Shown here piece by piece: positions 15,273 to 25,060 of a stretch of 64,000 nt of DNA. A model generated the notes under the pieces. It saw nothing but the letters and a program-made list of their open reading frames with translations, had not been told where the DNA came from and ran no database searches. Position 1 is the first letter of the stretch. Each line of letters begins with the position of its first letter. The DNA is from Chitinophagaceae bacterium (lineage in GTDB: Bacteria > Bacteroidota > Bacteroidia > Chitinophagales > Chitinophagaceae), in the NCBI GenBank assembly GCA_003168265.1, contig PMSV01000024.1:1-64000 (forward strand), given 5' to 3'. Made by a program: the position numbers and the translations under genes.

Positions 15273-16949
15273 TTATTTCATATCAGAGAAGGAATATATC
15301 TTCCCATTTTCCCCGCGTAAAAGCTGGCTGCTATTCAGGAAAGCTGCACTGCTAAAATCCCTGGTAGAATCCTGTCCATGATAAAAAATTCCCGCCATGC
15401 TGCAAAGGGTTGGCATTAGGTCTTCTGTCGAAATGGGAGATTGCTTATGTTCTAAAAGATAGTCAGCTTTTCCCGGATATGCTTCTTCAAATTTTTGAGA
15501 AACCCATGTAAACATTGGGACATGTGCCACATATTTGGATGGAGGAGATCCGTGTACATGATCGGTGTAATCCCGGTCATCATCCAGAAGATCCTCCCCA
15601 TGATCGGCGACAAAAGTAACCGAGGAGAATATATCCAGGGAATTTACCAGGGAAATGGCGCTATCAATAACCGCATCACTATAGAGAATACTGTTGTCAT
15701 AACTGTTAACCAGAACATCCTTGTACCTGCGATCCGTCACCTTGGATGCAACTGTCTTGTTGCTTGGTTGATAAAGATCATAAGAATCCGGATACCTTGA
15801 ACTATAGTTGTAATGGCTCCCGATGCAATGGATAACAATGAATTTTTTTCCTTCGGGGCTTTTGAGCACCTCCCTTAACATATTGAGCAATTCCAAGTCC
15901 TGGTGTAAATGCTTGGTCGATCTGAAATCTGAGATGAGGTAGAACTGTTTTTCGGCTTCCAGTGAATGAATTTTGATATTAGCTCCGATATCGGATTGGT
16001 CGGTCAGCCAATAAGTCGTAAAACCCGCCTCCCGGAAGGCTCCAATTACCCCCTTTCTATTTTTGTGAGCATCAAAATTGGGAGCCCCGACTCCCGTCAG
16101 GAGAAGTGGTACGGACATCTCCGTCATATAGCTTCCGGAAGCTACCTGGGAGAAAGAAATCAGGTTCTCTCTTTTGCTCAAATGGGGAGAGGTATTTCTG
16201 TAATACCCATTCAGGCCCCAATGGTCAAATCTGCAACTTTCTCCGATAATAAGTACATGAAGCTGAATTCCTTTGACCAGGGAATCAAGATGGCTTCCGA
16301 ACTTAAATGCGTTCCGTTCCTTAGCCGTTGCCTGGATCAGTTCATCCTGATCATAAATGGTTTTGATGCTGTTAACAACGGTAAATGGAAAAATGATCCC
16401 TATTTTTTTTCTTAGGTTATAGATGTAGCCGTAATCATGGTTGTACAAGAGGAAGGGGCATAATAACAAAAAGCCCAGAGAAAAAAGAGAGACACTCATC
16501 GCAAACCGACGATTGATCTTTCGAGGGACCCTTCTGAACAGCAGGAAAAATAATAATAAATAACATCCAAAAAAGAGGGTTATTATTCCCAGATAATTGT
16601 TGAGGAGTTCGGAAGCCTCATTCTTTGAGGTATTCCTGACCATTAAAATGGTCGCTTCTGAAATAATCGAATTGAAGGTAAGTACATAGGCAATATTGAA
16701 GGGGACCAGTAAAAAAACAGGCGATAAAATCAGAAGATAGAGCCTCGGTCTGTTTCTGAAAAGATAGATGGGCAGAAGAAATAGAAAAAAGCCGATCATG
16801 AATAGCAATAGACCAGATAAATATCGATGGTTGATGGATTGGTAGATCAATTCGCATAATGGGATCAGGGAAATAAGTACCAGGAATGGAATTACCGGAG
16901 CCAGGGAAGACTTTTGAAGGTGAAGGGTTTTATGATAAGGGTTTAACAT
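15273..16949 (-). CDS. EptA-like membrane phosphoethanolamine transferase / sulfatase-superfamily protein
   Basis: A 558-residue protein with about five N-terminal transmembrane segments (within residues 17-175) and a periplasmic alkaline-phosphatase-fold domain. Motifs: LIIGESCRFDHWGLNGYYRNTSPHL (metal and substrate site), SYMTEMSVPLLLTG, whose Thr is the likely nucleophile, and FVADHGEDLLDD followed by DHVHGSPP, which supply metal-binding Asp and His. EptA/OpgE-type enzymes move phosphoethanolamine to lipid A, core sugars or glucans; the acceptor here is unknown. It is convergent with the DUF748 gene, both pointing to envelope function. Confidence 0.85.
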   Translation of the reverse strand: MLNPYHKTLHLQKSSLAPVIPFLVLISLIPLCELIYQSINHRYLSGLLLFMIGFFLFLLPIYLFRNRPRLYLLILSPVFLLVPFNIAYVLTFNSIISEATILMVRNTSKNEASELLNNYLGIITLFFGCYLLLFFLLFRRVPRKINRRFAMSVSLFSLGFLLLCPFLLYNHDYGYIYNLRKKIGIIFPFTVVNSIKTIYDQDELIQATAKERNAFKFGSHLDSLVKGIQLHVLIIGESCRFDHWGLNGYYRNTSPHLSKRENLISFSQVASGSYMTEMSVPLLLTGVGAPNFDAHKNRKGVIGAFREAGFTTYWLTDQSDIGANIKIHSLEAEKQFYLISDFRSTKHLHQDLELLNMLREVLKSPEGKKFIVIHCIGSHYNYSSRYPDSYDLYQPSNKTVASKVTDRRYKDVLVNSYDNSILYSDAVIDSAISLVNSLDIFSSVTFVADHGEDLLDDDRDYTDHVHGSPPSKYVAHVPMFTWVSQKFEEAYPGKADYLLEHKQSPISTEDLMPTLCSMAGIFYHGQDSTRDFSSAAFLNSSQLLRGENGKIYSFSDMK

Positions 16950-17178
16950 TGTTTATATAGACAGGTCTTGCCAACAGCAGTTTCATAGTGGGTATAACTC
17001 GAAACTCTTTGTATTTCAATTGGTTGAGAGATTGATTTCAAATCAAATTTGTTAGGGGGCGCGGGATTTTCAACAGTGTACTTATCGTTAGATAGTAGCT
17101 CTCGCTTTAAAGATAGTTTTATTTTTTAGTTATAAAGCGTAACCATTCAAAATTACTGTTGCTTAAAAAAACCAGCTT

Positions 17179-17558
17179 GTGAAATATTTACCGATTAAAC
17201 CTATCGTTTTCAGTTTAGTTCTGATTTTTGGCTTCCTCGCGCCAGCGATTGCCCAATTTAACCTGATCCATTTACGCCTTTAAGGGAGGATGTCGATTAC
17301 CATGTCTGGGCAAATACAAAATATGCTGTTGAAGAAAATCAAAGAGTCCAGAACTTCTCAGAGCTTTCCAAAGGAGCCGCACTCAGCCGTTCCAAAAAGG
17401 GCTTATATTATGATGGGTGAATTGATGTACCAGTCGCATTACGCTTATACGGAGTGCGGATTGGGTTCCAGGATTATAATGCTGCCGGACCGGGAGAACC
17501 TTATATTTTTGATGGAAGTTCAGATGGGGCTGACAGGTTTGGCATACGGATTATTTAG
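17179..17558 (+). pseudogene. Secreted protein gene broken by at least two frameshifts
   Basis: From GTG 17179 the first frame encodes a good signal peptide (VFSLVLIFGFLAPAIAQFN). The reading then continues in a second frame as DPFTPLREDVDYHVWANTKY, then ...SELSKGAALSRSKKGLYYDG, and in a third as IDVPVALRLYGVRIGFQDYN, then ...YIFDGSSDGADRFGIRII, ending at 17558. Joined, they form one plausible exported protein of about 125 residues. The individual frames have stops and no consistent start, so the gene seems dead, or the sequence contains errors. Family not recognised. Confidence 0.5.
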
Positions 17559-17565
17559 GTAAGGT

Positions 17566-18006
17566 TTATTCGGCCTTATCGCTGGATTCATCGATAGAAT
17601 GTGATTGCCGTAAGCTATCGTCTTTTTGGGTGATGCTGCTGATCTGCGTATAATATTTTTGAATCACTTTCATTTCTTCTTCCGACATATTCTCTACGTT
17701 CACAAGCCTGTTACTTGCATGCTCATGTGCAGCAACAAGTTCATTTAGTTTCAACTGAATAGCAAGCGAGTCTTTATTCTGCGCTTTCTGTATGAGGAAA
17801 ACCATCAGGAAGGTGATAATATTTGTGCCGGTGTTAATCACCATCTGCCAAGCATCTGAGTAATGAACCACAGGACCGGAAACTCCCCAAACAATCACCA
17901 ACAGGAATGCAACTACGAATGCATTTGTATTTCCAGTCGCCTTTGTTACCAGAGCTGCAAATTTCTCAAAGAACCCGGCGTTTGTTGTCCTTTTTTTATT
18001 TTTCAT
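17566..18006 (-). CDS. Low-affinity iron permease family small membrane protein
   Basis: A 146-residue protein with two hydrophobic helices (AFVVAFLLVIVWGVSGPVV at about 29-47 and TNIITFLMVFLIQKAQNKD at about 61-79) and a polar C-terminal tail. The W-G-x-x-G-P and TFLMVFLIQ-x-x-Q-N-K-D stretches are signatures of the family named for yeast Fet4; bacterial members are short and rarely studied, and may simply be membrane proteins of unknown function. The C-terminal part is charged and probably helical. It is convergent with the broken secreted-protein gene. Confidence 0.8.
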   Translation of the reverse strand: MKNKKRTTNAGFFEKFAALVTKATGNTNAFVVAFLLVIVWGVSGPVVHYSDAWQMVINTGTNIITFLMVFLIQKAQNKDSLAIQLKLNELVAAHEHASNRLVNVENMSEEEMKVIQKYYTQISSITQKDDSLRQSHSIDESSDKAE

Positions 18007-18462
18007 AACTATCGATTACCCAACTATCGTGCTACGAAAAATCAATTTCTACATTTAATTCTGAGATTTAACCTGGGGAATTTATTGCCCATTTGATATC
18101 ATTTATCCCTCAAAACATAATTGGACAATAAAATTAAAGTAACGAAGATCAACCGATAGCATTCGGCTTGCTATATGTCTCTAGGCCGATGGGTTGAAGA
18201 CCATATTGAGCCTACTCATTTTTCGTATCAGTTGAAGAATGCAAAGCAGAATTACTGGTTGCCCATTTAGGGAAATAAAAGACAAATGAGGCTAAAAAAG
18301 TTGTCGTAAATCGACTAAATATAAAAATTGATGCCTTGATTTAATGACCTTATTTTCTTAATAACAATGATTTGCAGACTTCTGTAGCCGCGATTCGAAC
18401 TTTTTGTTAGTGGATTTAACAGACATTCATATATTCATAATCTGACTGTAGTTAAATATAAA
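18007..18462. other. AT-rich intergenic region, nothing recognised
   Basis: This 456-nt gap between divergent genes contains no family-like frame, no tRNA and no clear repeat. It presumably holds the promoters of both neighbours. Confidence 0.35.
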
Positions 18463-19851
18463 ATGAACATCCCATTATCAGTCGTGGAAAAGCCTTCCTT
18501 AAAAAAAGTTTTAGGGCTTTCTTCTTTATTTGTTGCGGCGATGGGAGGAGTTGCTTCACAGGGAAGTTTTGTAGCCATTCTTAATGGTGCTGGCACAGGA
18601 GGCGCTTCTTTTTTCATTGCCTTGCTACTTGCAGGCATCCTCATGTTCTCTTACGTTTTTTCTTATCTCGAGTTATCGCTGATGATGCCCAAGGCTGGCG
18701 GACCCAGTACATATGCAACAGTCGCAATAGGTCATTTCCCTGCAATAATTTTAATTCTTGGAGGTTATTTTGCTGTTTCTGTTTTTGGGGCAATTGTTGA
18801 ATTGACACTTGTAGAACGAGTGCTTGATAATATTTTCCCGGGTCGGTTTTCTCACATAGGTTTGATCCTTTTGGCTTTTCTTACCCTGCTAAATCTGCTC
18901 GGTATTAAAATCTTTTCTTCTGTACAGAATATGATTGTGTATGTTCTGCTTATATCCGCCTTCGTGATTGGATTTACATCGCTTAATGGTGACCATGTAA
19001 AGGGTATTACATCTCCTGTATTCTGGCATCAACTTATACATACTAACAGTTCTGTTTTTTCTCTCACCGTTCTGGCATTATGGTCATTTGCAGGTTTAGA
19101 GTATGTCTGCCCCCTAGTAGAAGAAGCAAAACGACCAGAAAGAAATCTTCCCAAAGCAATGTTGATAGCTGCAGTAATGTTGATCATTGTTTATGGCCTT
19201 ATAGCATTTGCAGGAATGAGACAAATACCAGTCGGTGTTTTAGCAACTTCGGAAATCCCGCACTGGTTATTGGTACATGCATTATTTGAAAAAACCGGAG
19301 GTTTGGTAATAACAGTTTTTGCAATCAGCACTACTTCCAGTACGGCCAATGCCGTTATCGCTAGTATTTCAAGAATGCTTTATGGAATGGCACATCACCG
19401 ACAACTGCCGCAGATTTTCAAAAGGATACATCCGCATTGGGATACGCCATGGTTTGGGATTTTGTTTTTTTTCATTTTAACTGCATTGCCTTTAATTATT
19501 CTTGGCAAAGAACCCGGCTACATCTTTGTGCTGATAATTTCAGCAACAACATTATGGTTGATGGCTTATATTATTGCACATATCAACGTAATGGTATTGC
19601 GGACTAAATATCCCGCCTTTTCGCGGCCGTTTAAGACACCAATGTTTCCATTGTTTCAAATAATCGGTATAACAGGTATGTGTTATGCCATCTGGAATAA
19701 TTCGCCATCGCCCGATATGGCAACAAAAATTTATCTTAACGCAGGTATTATTATAGGCATCATTGCTCTTTATGCATTCTGCTGGGTGAAATTCAAAATG
19801 AAGAAAAGGCTCTTCGAAGTTGAACCAATTGATCAGGCAATTACAGACTAA
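18463..19851 (+). CDS. APC-superfamily amino-acid permease
   Basis: A 462-residue membrane protein with about 12 predicted helices. It shows the APC pattern: LGLSSLFVAAMGGVASQGSF at the first helix, MPKAGGPSTYATVAIG after helix 2, ALWSFAGLEYVCPLVEEAKRPERNLPKAM at the helix 6 region, SSTANAVIASISRMLYGMA and FSRPFKTPMFP near the end. Transport of amino acids by proton symport or exchange is likely; the substrate cannot be assigned. It stands alone between an iron-permease-like gene and a CPBP protease gene. Confidence 0.9.
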   Translation: MNIPLSVVEKPSLKKVLGLSSLFVAAMGGVASQGSFVAILNGAGTGGASFFIALLLAGILMFSYVFSYLELSLMMPKAGGPSTYATVAIGHFPAIILILGGYFAVSVFGAIVELTLVERVLDNIFPGRFSHIGLILLAFLTLLNLLGIKIFSSVQNMIVYVLLISAFVIGFTSLNGDHVKGITSPVFWHQLIHTNSSVFSLTVLALWSFAGLEYVCPLVEEAKRPERNLPKAMLIAAVMLIIVYGLIAFAGMRQIPVGVLATSEIPHWLLVHALFEKTGGLVITVFAISTTSSTANAVIASISRMLYGMAHHRQLPQIFKRIHPHWDTPWFGILFFFILTALPLIILGKEPGYIFVLIISATTLWLMAYIIAHINVMVLRTKYPAFSRPFKTPMFPLFQIIGITGMCYAIWNNSPSPDMATKIYLNAGIIIGIIALYAFCWVKFKMKKRLFEVEPIDQAITD

Positions 19852-19865
19852 CTTGGTAGACCTGA

Positions 19866-19925
19866 GTAGAGCCAGTTCGAACTGCTGGGGCCAATATTGG
19901 GCTCATTTTATCTTCTTTTTTGATA
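19866..19925 (+). terminator. Composite hairpin downstream of the permease gene
   Basis: GAGCC and GGCTC enclose two smaller palindromes, AGTTCGAACT and CCAATATTGG, followed by ATTTTATCTTCTTTTTT. It probably ends permease transcription as a branched hairpin. Confidence 0.5.
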
Positions 19926-20028
19926 TTCAATTAATTGAAGGGAAAATTTAATCAGGACCCCTTCCCGCAAAGACAATCCAATTTTACCTCTCTTAAGGAA
20001 TAGAATTGGTCAACGCTAATCATAATTT

Positions 20029-20892
20029 TCAGGATAACATCCTTTGTTCTCCTTTATTTAATTTACCCATTGACCTAAAGAATACAAAAAGTGCAAGGAT
20101 AAAAATAAAGAACCATCCAATAAAATGAAAGTCAATGCCGGTAATAAATATAGTCTGCTTATGAAACCCACCTGTAATGTTTGACCACCACAAAGAATAG
20201 TCAAAAATATCGAGTATTGAATGACCAATAATCCCTGGGATAAGTGAACCGGTTTTATATGCAATAATCCCCAAAAGCGCACTAGCAAAAAAGATATGGG
20301 GAAATATCGAAGATGCCCAATTATGATTTAAATGAATGAGCATGAATACTATTGACGTGATAGTTATTGCTATTGTTGGTCCGTATTTTTTTTCAAGTGG
20401 AGTTTGCATATAACCACGAAAGCCTGTTTCTTCGCAAATGCCAGCAACAATGGAGCCCATAATGATTACTGCAAAGGCAATCCATAATGGCATACTATCT
20501 AATATTTTGTAGTCGGCAGTAAACTTTTTTGAAGGGAATTCAATTAACCGAAAAGTAATTACAAAAGAAGCTTGCACAATGATTATAAAAAGGATTGCGG
20601 CTATTATGCCCCATTTCCAAGCTATAGGTGACAAATTGATTGAACGAAAGTTGAATTTTCTTTCTGCACTACTTTTCTTTAAACCCCAAATTCCGCTAAA
20701 AAATTTCAGATAAGTCCAAAGAGCAACGATCATTGGAAGGATTGACCAAGGGGCCAAAATTGTTTTAAGAAAAGCGCTCCATAATGCGATACCGGCAGTG
20801 CTAACACTAAAACCCGTTAGTACAGATCGAAGGATTAAGGGCAATTTGCTCCAGCCATTTACGATTTGATTTGAGATAGTACTTTGTTTCAT
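20029..20892 (-). CDS. CPBP-family intramembrane metalloprotease
   Basis: A 287-residue multi-pass membrane protein of the CPBP (CAAX protease, bacteriocin-processing) family. The three motifs are present: EETGFR (Glu154, Glu155, Arg159), FMLIHLNH with His187, and GHSILDIFD near residue 220. In eukaryotes relatives cleave prenylated proteins; in bacteria roles include bacteriocin self-immunity and regulated proteolysis. No bacteriocin-like precursor is visible next to it. The upstream gene on the same strand is an AraC-type membrane regulator. Confidence 0.9.
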   Translation of the reverse strand: MKQSTISNQIVNGWSKLPLILRSVLTGFSVSTAGIALWSAFLKTILAPWSILPMIVALWTYLKFFSGIWGLKKSSAERKFNFRSINLSPIAWKWGIIAAILFIIIVQASFVITFRLIEFPSKKFTADYKILDSMPLWIAFAVIIMGSIVAGICEETGFRGYMQTPLEKKYGPTIAITITSIVFMLIHLNHNWASSIFPHIFFASALLGIIAYKTGSLIPGIIGHSILDIFDYSLWWSNITGGFHKQTIFITGIDFHFIGWFFIFILALFVFFRSMGKLNKGEQRMLS

Positions 20893-21008
20893 TTTGGAAA
20901 GTTTTAGGAAACAAAGATGCTATCGTAGACAGGGCATTATCGTCCGAATACATGAATCCGAACCTATTTATTTGGTTTGAGTTTTGTAAACTTAAAGTCG
21001 AACGTCAA

Positions 21009-22160
21009 TTAGCTTGACAGTTTTTTCCTGAACTCTGTGGGTGTCAGCCCAGTATATTTTTTAAACAAGGTATTAAAGGAAGATTTTGAATTAAAGCCCA
21101 CTTCATACAAAACTTCAAGTATCGTAATTTTATCGTCTTTTGGGTGGGTGAGCAAGCGAGAAGCTTCCTCTATCCTGTGACGATTAATGAAATCGTAAAA
21201 ATTTTGCCCTAATATTTCATTAATAACTTGTGATAGAGCCCTCGGCCTGAGGGAAAGTTGGGATGCAAGTTGCTCCAATGTAAGTTCTGGTTCAAGATAG
21301 GGCTTTTTGTCTTTCATATAATTCAAAATCATTTGTACAGTTTCTTCCATTAGAATTCTTTCTAAATCTGCCTTGCCTCTTTTAGTAGGGGGCGGAGCTT
21401 CTTCATTGGAAAAATCATTATCAGAAAAAGAAAAAAAATACGGTTTTTGAAGGGCTTTTAGCAATACAGTAATTACAAAAACAAGCACAGCCAGGATAAT
21501 GATGTTGAAAACAACCAAATAATATGTTGAAAATGATGTTTGGGAAAGCAAACCATTAAATATTGTCAAGATAATAATTAATAAAAAAAAGAGTATGATG
21601 GATGAAAGCCAGGAAAAATCCGTTTGCTTTTTGCTGGAAAAATATTGGCTTGCATTTTTTCTATATGAGGAAACTAACTGAAAAGATGCGATTATATAAA
21701 TTAGAAATTGAATAAATATCAAAGTAGAAACGATAAAAACAGAAACCGGTATTTTATGCCGGAGAACATTTGATAAAATTTTTTCCTGAATCGGATAAGG
21801 TTGGATGAGAAAATAGATTTCAGTAACAAAAAAAAGGATAATAAATGGCAAGAAATGTATCCAGTTTTTGGTATTTAGATCAAAGTCTTTATTTAATACA
21901 GACTGTGTATAAAAATAAATAAACGGGCCAAACAGTAAAGGAAGGTTGCTTCCCCAGCCGGCAAGCCATGGATTTGAGGAATAGGTGCCAGTCAATAATA
22001 AGAATACGTCTAACAGATTAAGTGAAATAGATAAAAAAAATAGCCCCAATAAAATATTACTTATTCGTCTCCCTTTTTTATATGTAAATAAAAACAAACT
22101 CAGAAACAGAAGCTGAAAAATAACTAATATAAATAATATGTTGGATAAACTAAATTTCAC
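21009..22160 (-). CDS. Membrane-anchored AraC-family transcriptional regulator
   Basis: A 383-residue protein: about seven hydrophobic helices in residues 1-235, then a cytoplasmic linker and an AraC DNA-binding domain at the C-terminus (LEQLASQLSLRPRALSQVIN, then ILEVLYEVGFNSKSSFNTLFKKYTGLTPTEFRK). This architecture is common in Bacteroidota and suggests direct coupling of a membrane-sensed signal to promoters. It is encoded just upstream of the CPBP protease gene on the same strand, 116 nt apart, so the protease may be its target (inference). Many long AT-rich codons are present, as in the neighbouring genes. Confidence 0.88.
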   Translation of the reverse strand: MKFSLSNILFILVIFQLLFLSLFLFTYKKGRRISNILLGLFFLSISLNLLDVFLLLTGTYSSNPWLAGWGSNLPLLFGPFIYFYTQSVLNKDFDLNTKNWIHFLPFIILFFVTEIYFLIQPYPIQEKILSNVLRHKIPVSVFIVSTLIFIQFLIYIIASFQLVSSYRKNASQYFSSKKQTDFSWLSSIILFFLLIIILTIFNGLLSQTSFSTYYLVVFNIIILAVLVFVITVLLKALQKPYFFSFSDNDFSNEEAPPPTKRGKADLERILMEETVQMILNYMKDKKPYLEPELTLEQLASQLSLRPRALSQVINEILGQNFYDFINRHRIEEASRLLTHPKDDKITILEVLYEVGFNSKSSFNTLFKKYTGLTPTEFRKKLSS

Positions 22161-22305
22161 CTAAAATTGATTAAGATCTGGAAATGGAGAATGTGGTCTG
22201 GTCATATGTAATTATGGATATGAACGAAATAAGATAAAGAAAGCTAAATATTATGGTCTGTAAATCAAACTGTGTCAGCGAATAATTTTGATCTAGTTTA
22301 AGGCA

Positions 22306-22350
22306 AGCGGCGGCGGCTCCATTCAAAGAGCAAAGCGCCGCTCCTCTTTT
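22306..22350 (+). terminator. GC-rich hairpin beside the IS256 remnant
   Basis: AGCGGCG (22306-22312) pairs with CGCCGCT (22336-22342), followed by CCTCTTTT. It stands out from the AT-rich surroundings and lies just beyond the transposase tail; it may be a terminator or an end of the former element. Confidence 0.4.
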
Positions 22351-22358
22351 ACTTCTGA

Positions 22359-22520
22359 CTATAATAAAACGATCTTTATTCTGTTACCAAATATAATCCG
22401 AAGCTGAGACGCGGCAATGGCCCAGTTTTGTATGGGCATAGTCCACTTCTTGCTGATCCTTTCTATTGCCAGATAGATCAATTTAGGCAGGGACATGTCA
22501 CGGGTAAATACCCCAACTCA
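22359..22520 (-). pseudogene. IS256-family transposase, C-terminal remnant
   Basis: On the reverse strand a frame without a start reads VGVFTRDMSLPKLIYLAIER, then ISKKWTMPIQNWAIAASQLR and IIFGNRIKI... to a stop at 22359. The pattern S-x-x-K-L-x-Y-L-A-x-x-x-x-x-x-K-W-T-M-P-I-x-N-W...Q-L-x-I-x-F-G-x-R is the distinctive end of IS256-family (MULE-type) transposases. The catalytic DDE part is absent and an in-frame stop precedes this segment, so it is a dead scar of about 50 codons. Confidence 0.7.
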
Positions 22521-22943
22521 ACTTTGAATATCCTGAAATCTTGCTTTGCATACCCGAGTAGAAAATGCTGTACATATGTAGCAAATGGGAATTATATCAA
22601 TTTTTTACGATTAAGTGATACAATCATTCTTCCAGAATATACTTTTGTCCTGCCTTTAGACGAACAGACCATTCCAGTATGTCTTTTCAACAAAAAAACC
22701 TGGTCGTTTTGCGACCGGGCCTTCTTTCCTACAGACATAACTTTTATGATTGCATTAAAAAACTTTTCGGTCGCTGTTCATTCTCACTATGAATATTGCC
22801 AGTCGGCTCAATACCGCTTTGCTTCTGAACATGCCAATACCTGCTGCAAGAATTTGTTGCATTAAGAGTTCCTGATGTCCGAACTAAAAAAAGTATCTGG
22901 GCTCAATTTATGTAATGGCCTTTTTTTCTTATTTTGAGTAATC
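22521..22943. other. Intergenic region with a terminator-like hairpin
   Basis: No real gene was recognised. A 146-codon + strand frame (22428-22865) overlaps the transposase scar in antisense and runs through the hairpin at 22699-22719, so it is treated as spurious. A short reverse frame (33-35 codons, about 22760-22864) has no known family. Confidence 0.35.
22691..22725 (-). terminator. Rho-independent terminator
   Basis: On the reverse strand CCCGGTCG pairs with CGACCAGG (one G-U) around CAAAA, followed by TTTTTTT (22691-22697). On the forward strand the tail is CTTCTTT, so it could work in both directions. The transcript it ends is unclear. Confidence 0.6.
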
Positions 22944-25046
22944 ATGCGAATGCCAAAACTTCCAATATTTTGTTTTTGCTTGCTGTTGTCCGTCTATGCT
23001 CAATCCCAATCCCTGGAAAGCAAAGCGAATGATGCGTTCCTTATCACGCGGATGGTGGAGAAATTTCATGTACAACCGAGGGCTTTGGACAAAACGATGT
23101 CTGCGGCGATCTATGCCCAAATGTTGAAGTCATTGGATGAGCAGCGTTTATTTTTTACCAGGGCAGATATAGCACAATTGTCGGCTTTTCAGTATTCTTT
23201 GGACGAGGAGATAAAGGGACGCAAGACTGGCTTTTTGCAGTTGTTGACCGTTCTTTACCAGCAGCGTTTGAAAGAAACGGATTCTATGATCGAATATTTG
23301 ACGCAAAAGCACTTTGGGTTTACTGCAAAGGAAGTGCTGACCGTCGCGGAAGACAGCTCCTTTCCTATAGACTTAAATGCGCGGCGTGAAAAAATATATA
23401 AATTGTTGAAATGGTCAATTGCTACGGATTTGGCGGAAACGATCGTGGCCCAGGAAAGCAAAGGCAACGTGGGGGGAAAATCCAGGCAGCAACTGATCGA
23501 CATCCTGGAACCAAAGCTAAGGAAACGATCGATGTTATCCACAAGGCGGACGATCAAACGACTTTTACAGAGTCCTACAGGCATCGGGAATATGATCGGA
23601 ATCACATATTGCGAGGCGCTGGCGGAATGCTATGATCCCCATACTTCCTACTTTTCACCTGATCAAAAAGCTGACTTCGAAATTGAAATCGGCAATCTGC
23701 CTTTATCCTACGGATTGACGCTTAAAGAAGATGAGGAAGGGAATGCGATGGTAGGGCATCTTCTGCCGGGAGGCCCGGCCTTTGAAAGCGGGGCAATTAA
23801 CGAAGGAGACAAGATCCTCTCTGTTCGCTGGGAAGGAAAGGAGCCCATCGACCTGACGGATGCTACTGCAGAAGAAGTCTATCGGCTCCTTAGCACTGAG
23901 GGAGGAGACCGCCTGATGCTTAGTGTAAAGAAATCGGACGGGACAATGAGGGAAGTCAGCCTTCACAAACAAAGGATTACCAGCTTAGCCGAGGAGGATC
24001 AGGACAAGGTGAAGGGTTTTTTGCTGAAGGGGAAAAATACAATAGGTTATATATCTCTGCCGGCCTTTTATTCTGACTGGGAGGACAATAGGGGAGTGAA
24101 TGGATGCGCGAACGATGTAGCAAAGGAGGTCCTCAAACTAAAAAAAGAGCACATTACAGGGCTGATTCTTGATCTCCGTTACAATGGCGGCGGATCGGTT
24201 GATGAGGCTGTGCAATTGTCAGGGCTGTTTATCGATGCGGGTCCGGTGGGCCAGGTTGTATCAAGGGATCCCAAAGTTTTTACTTTGAAGGACGTCAACC
24301 GAGGCATGGCCTGGGACGGGCCGCTTTTGGTACTTGTGAACGGGAGTAGTGCTTCGGCTTCGGAGATGGTCGCAGGGACGCTGCAGGATTATAACAGGGC
24401 CCTGATTGTCGGGTCTCCCACTTATGGGAAGGCTACCATGCAGGTTGTTCTGCCTATAGATACGAGTATCGATCTTGACCATTTCGATTCTAAGAAACAG
24501 GCATCAAGCTACCTGAAAGTCACCATCTCCAAACTATACCGCGTCACTGGGATGACCGTACAAAAAAGCGGGGTACAACCCGACATACTCTTACCAGAAC
24601 CGCCAGAGGCAGATGCAGAACGGGAGGCGGATGAACCTTTTGCGCTGCCTCCCGCACCTATCGCGGCCAATAAATATTACCAGCCCATGCCCAGTTTACC
24701 AATAGCGCAAGAGCGAGCGATCGCTGCCCAAGCCATGAGCAGGATGGACTATTTTAAGGCAGTGGCTTCGCTGGAAACAATTGGTAGGGAAAAGAAGGTC
24801 ATAAAAGACAAACCGCTGAACCTGGATGAACTGATTGCAGAGGCGCGCGAGGCTAAGAACAGCGATGATGGGAAGGAAGAAGAGGATCAGAATGAATTAT
24901 TTACCGTCTCAAATCCCGTATATGAGAACCAGCTTCTGCAGTCAGACGCTATGCTGAAAGAAATGAACGAAGAGCGTAAAAAAGAGGTCTTATATGATCC
25001 TTATTTGAAAGTAGCCTTTCAATTAGTTGTCGCCCTTATAAAATAA
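22944..25046 (+). CDS. prc: Carboxy-terminal processing (tail-specific) protease, Prc type
   Basis: A 700-residue periplasmic S41 protease. A signal peptide (LPIFCFCLLLSVYAQSQ) is followed by the Prc N-terminal domain (RLFFTRADI, YDPHTSYFSP), a PDZ domain (about 250-340: EDEEGNAMVGHLLPGGPAFESG) and the S41 catalytic core. The Ser nucleophile lies in NGSSASASEMVAG (about residue 470) and the Lys in PTYGKATMQ about 25 residues later, the Ser/Lys dyad spacing of Prc. The C-terminus carries a charged domain of the DUF3340 type. It trims or degrades periplasmic proteins, including lipoproteins and peptidoglycan hydrolases. Fourteen nt separate it from the next gene, so they are probably one operon. 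Confidence 0.93.
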   Translation: MRMPKLPIFCFCLLLSVYAQSQSLESKANDAFLITRMVEKFHVQPRALDKTMSAAIYAQMLKSLDEQRLFFTRADIAQLSAFQYSLDEEIKGRKTGFLQLLTVLYQQRLKETDSMIEYLTQKHFGFTAKEVLTVAEDSSFPIDLNARREKIYKLLKWSIATDLAETIVAQESKGNVGGKSRQQLIDILEPKLRKRSMLSTRRTIKRLLQSPTGIGNMIGITYCEALAECYDPHTSYFSPDQKADFEIEIGNLPLSYGLTLKEDEEGNAMVGHLLPGGPAFESGAINEGDKILSVRWEGKEPIDLTDATAEEVYRLLSTEGGDRLMLSVKKSDGTMREVSLHKQRITSLAEEDQDKVKGFLLKGKNTIGYISLPAFYSDWEDNRGVNGCANDVAKEVLKLKKEHITGLILDLRYNGGGSVDEAVQLSGLFIDAGPVGQVVSRDPKVFTLKDVNRGMAWDGPLLVLVNGSSASASEMVAGTLQDYNRALIVGSPTYGKATMQVVLPIDTSIDLDHFDSKKQASSYLKVTISKLYRVTGMTVQKSGVQPDILLPEPPEADAEREADEPFALPPAPIAANKYYQPMPSLPIAQERAIAAQAMSRMDYFKAVASLETIGREKKVIKDKPLNLDELIAEAREAKNSDDGKEEEDQNELFTVSNPVYENQLLQSDAMLKEMNEERKKEVLYDPYLKVAFQLVVALIK

Positions 25047-25060
25047 CCTAAACCCCTTAT

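Noticed and set aside
18360-18400. tRNA-like GATTCGAACT sequence
   Set aside because: No cloverleaf, acceptor stem or anticodon arm surrounds it.
22428-22865. 145-residue + strand frame upstream of prc
   Set aside because: It lies antisense to the IS256 transposase scar and runs through a terminator hairpin.
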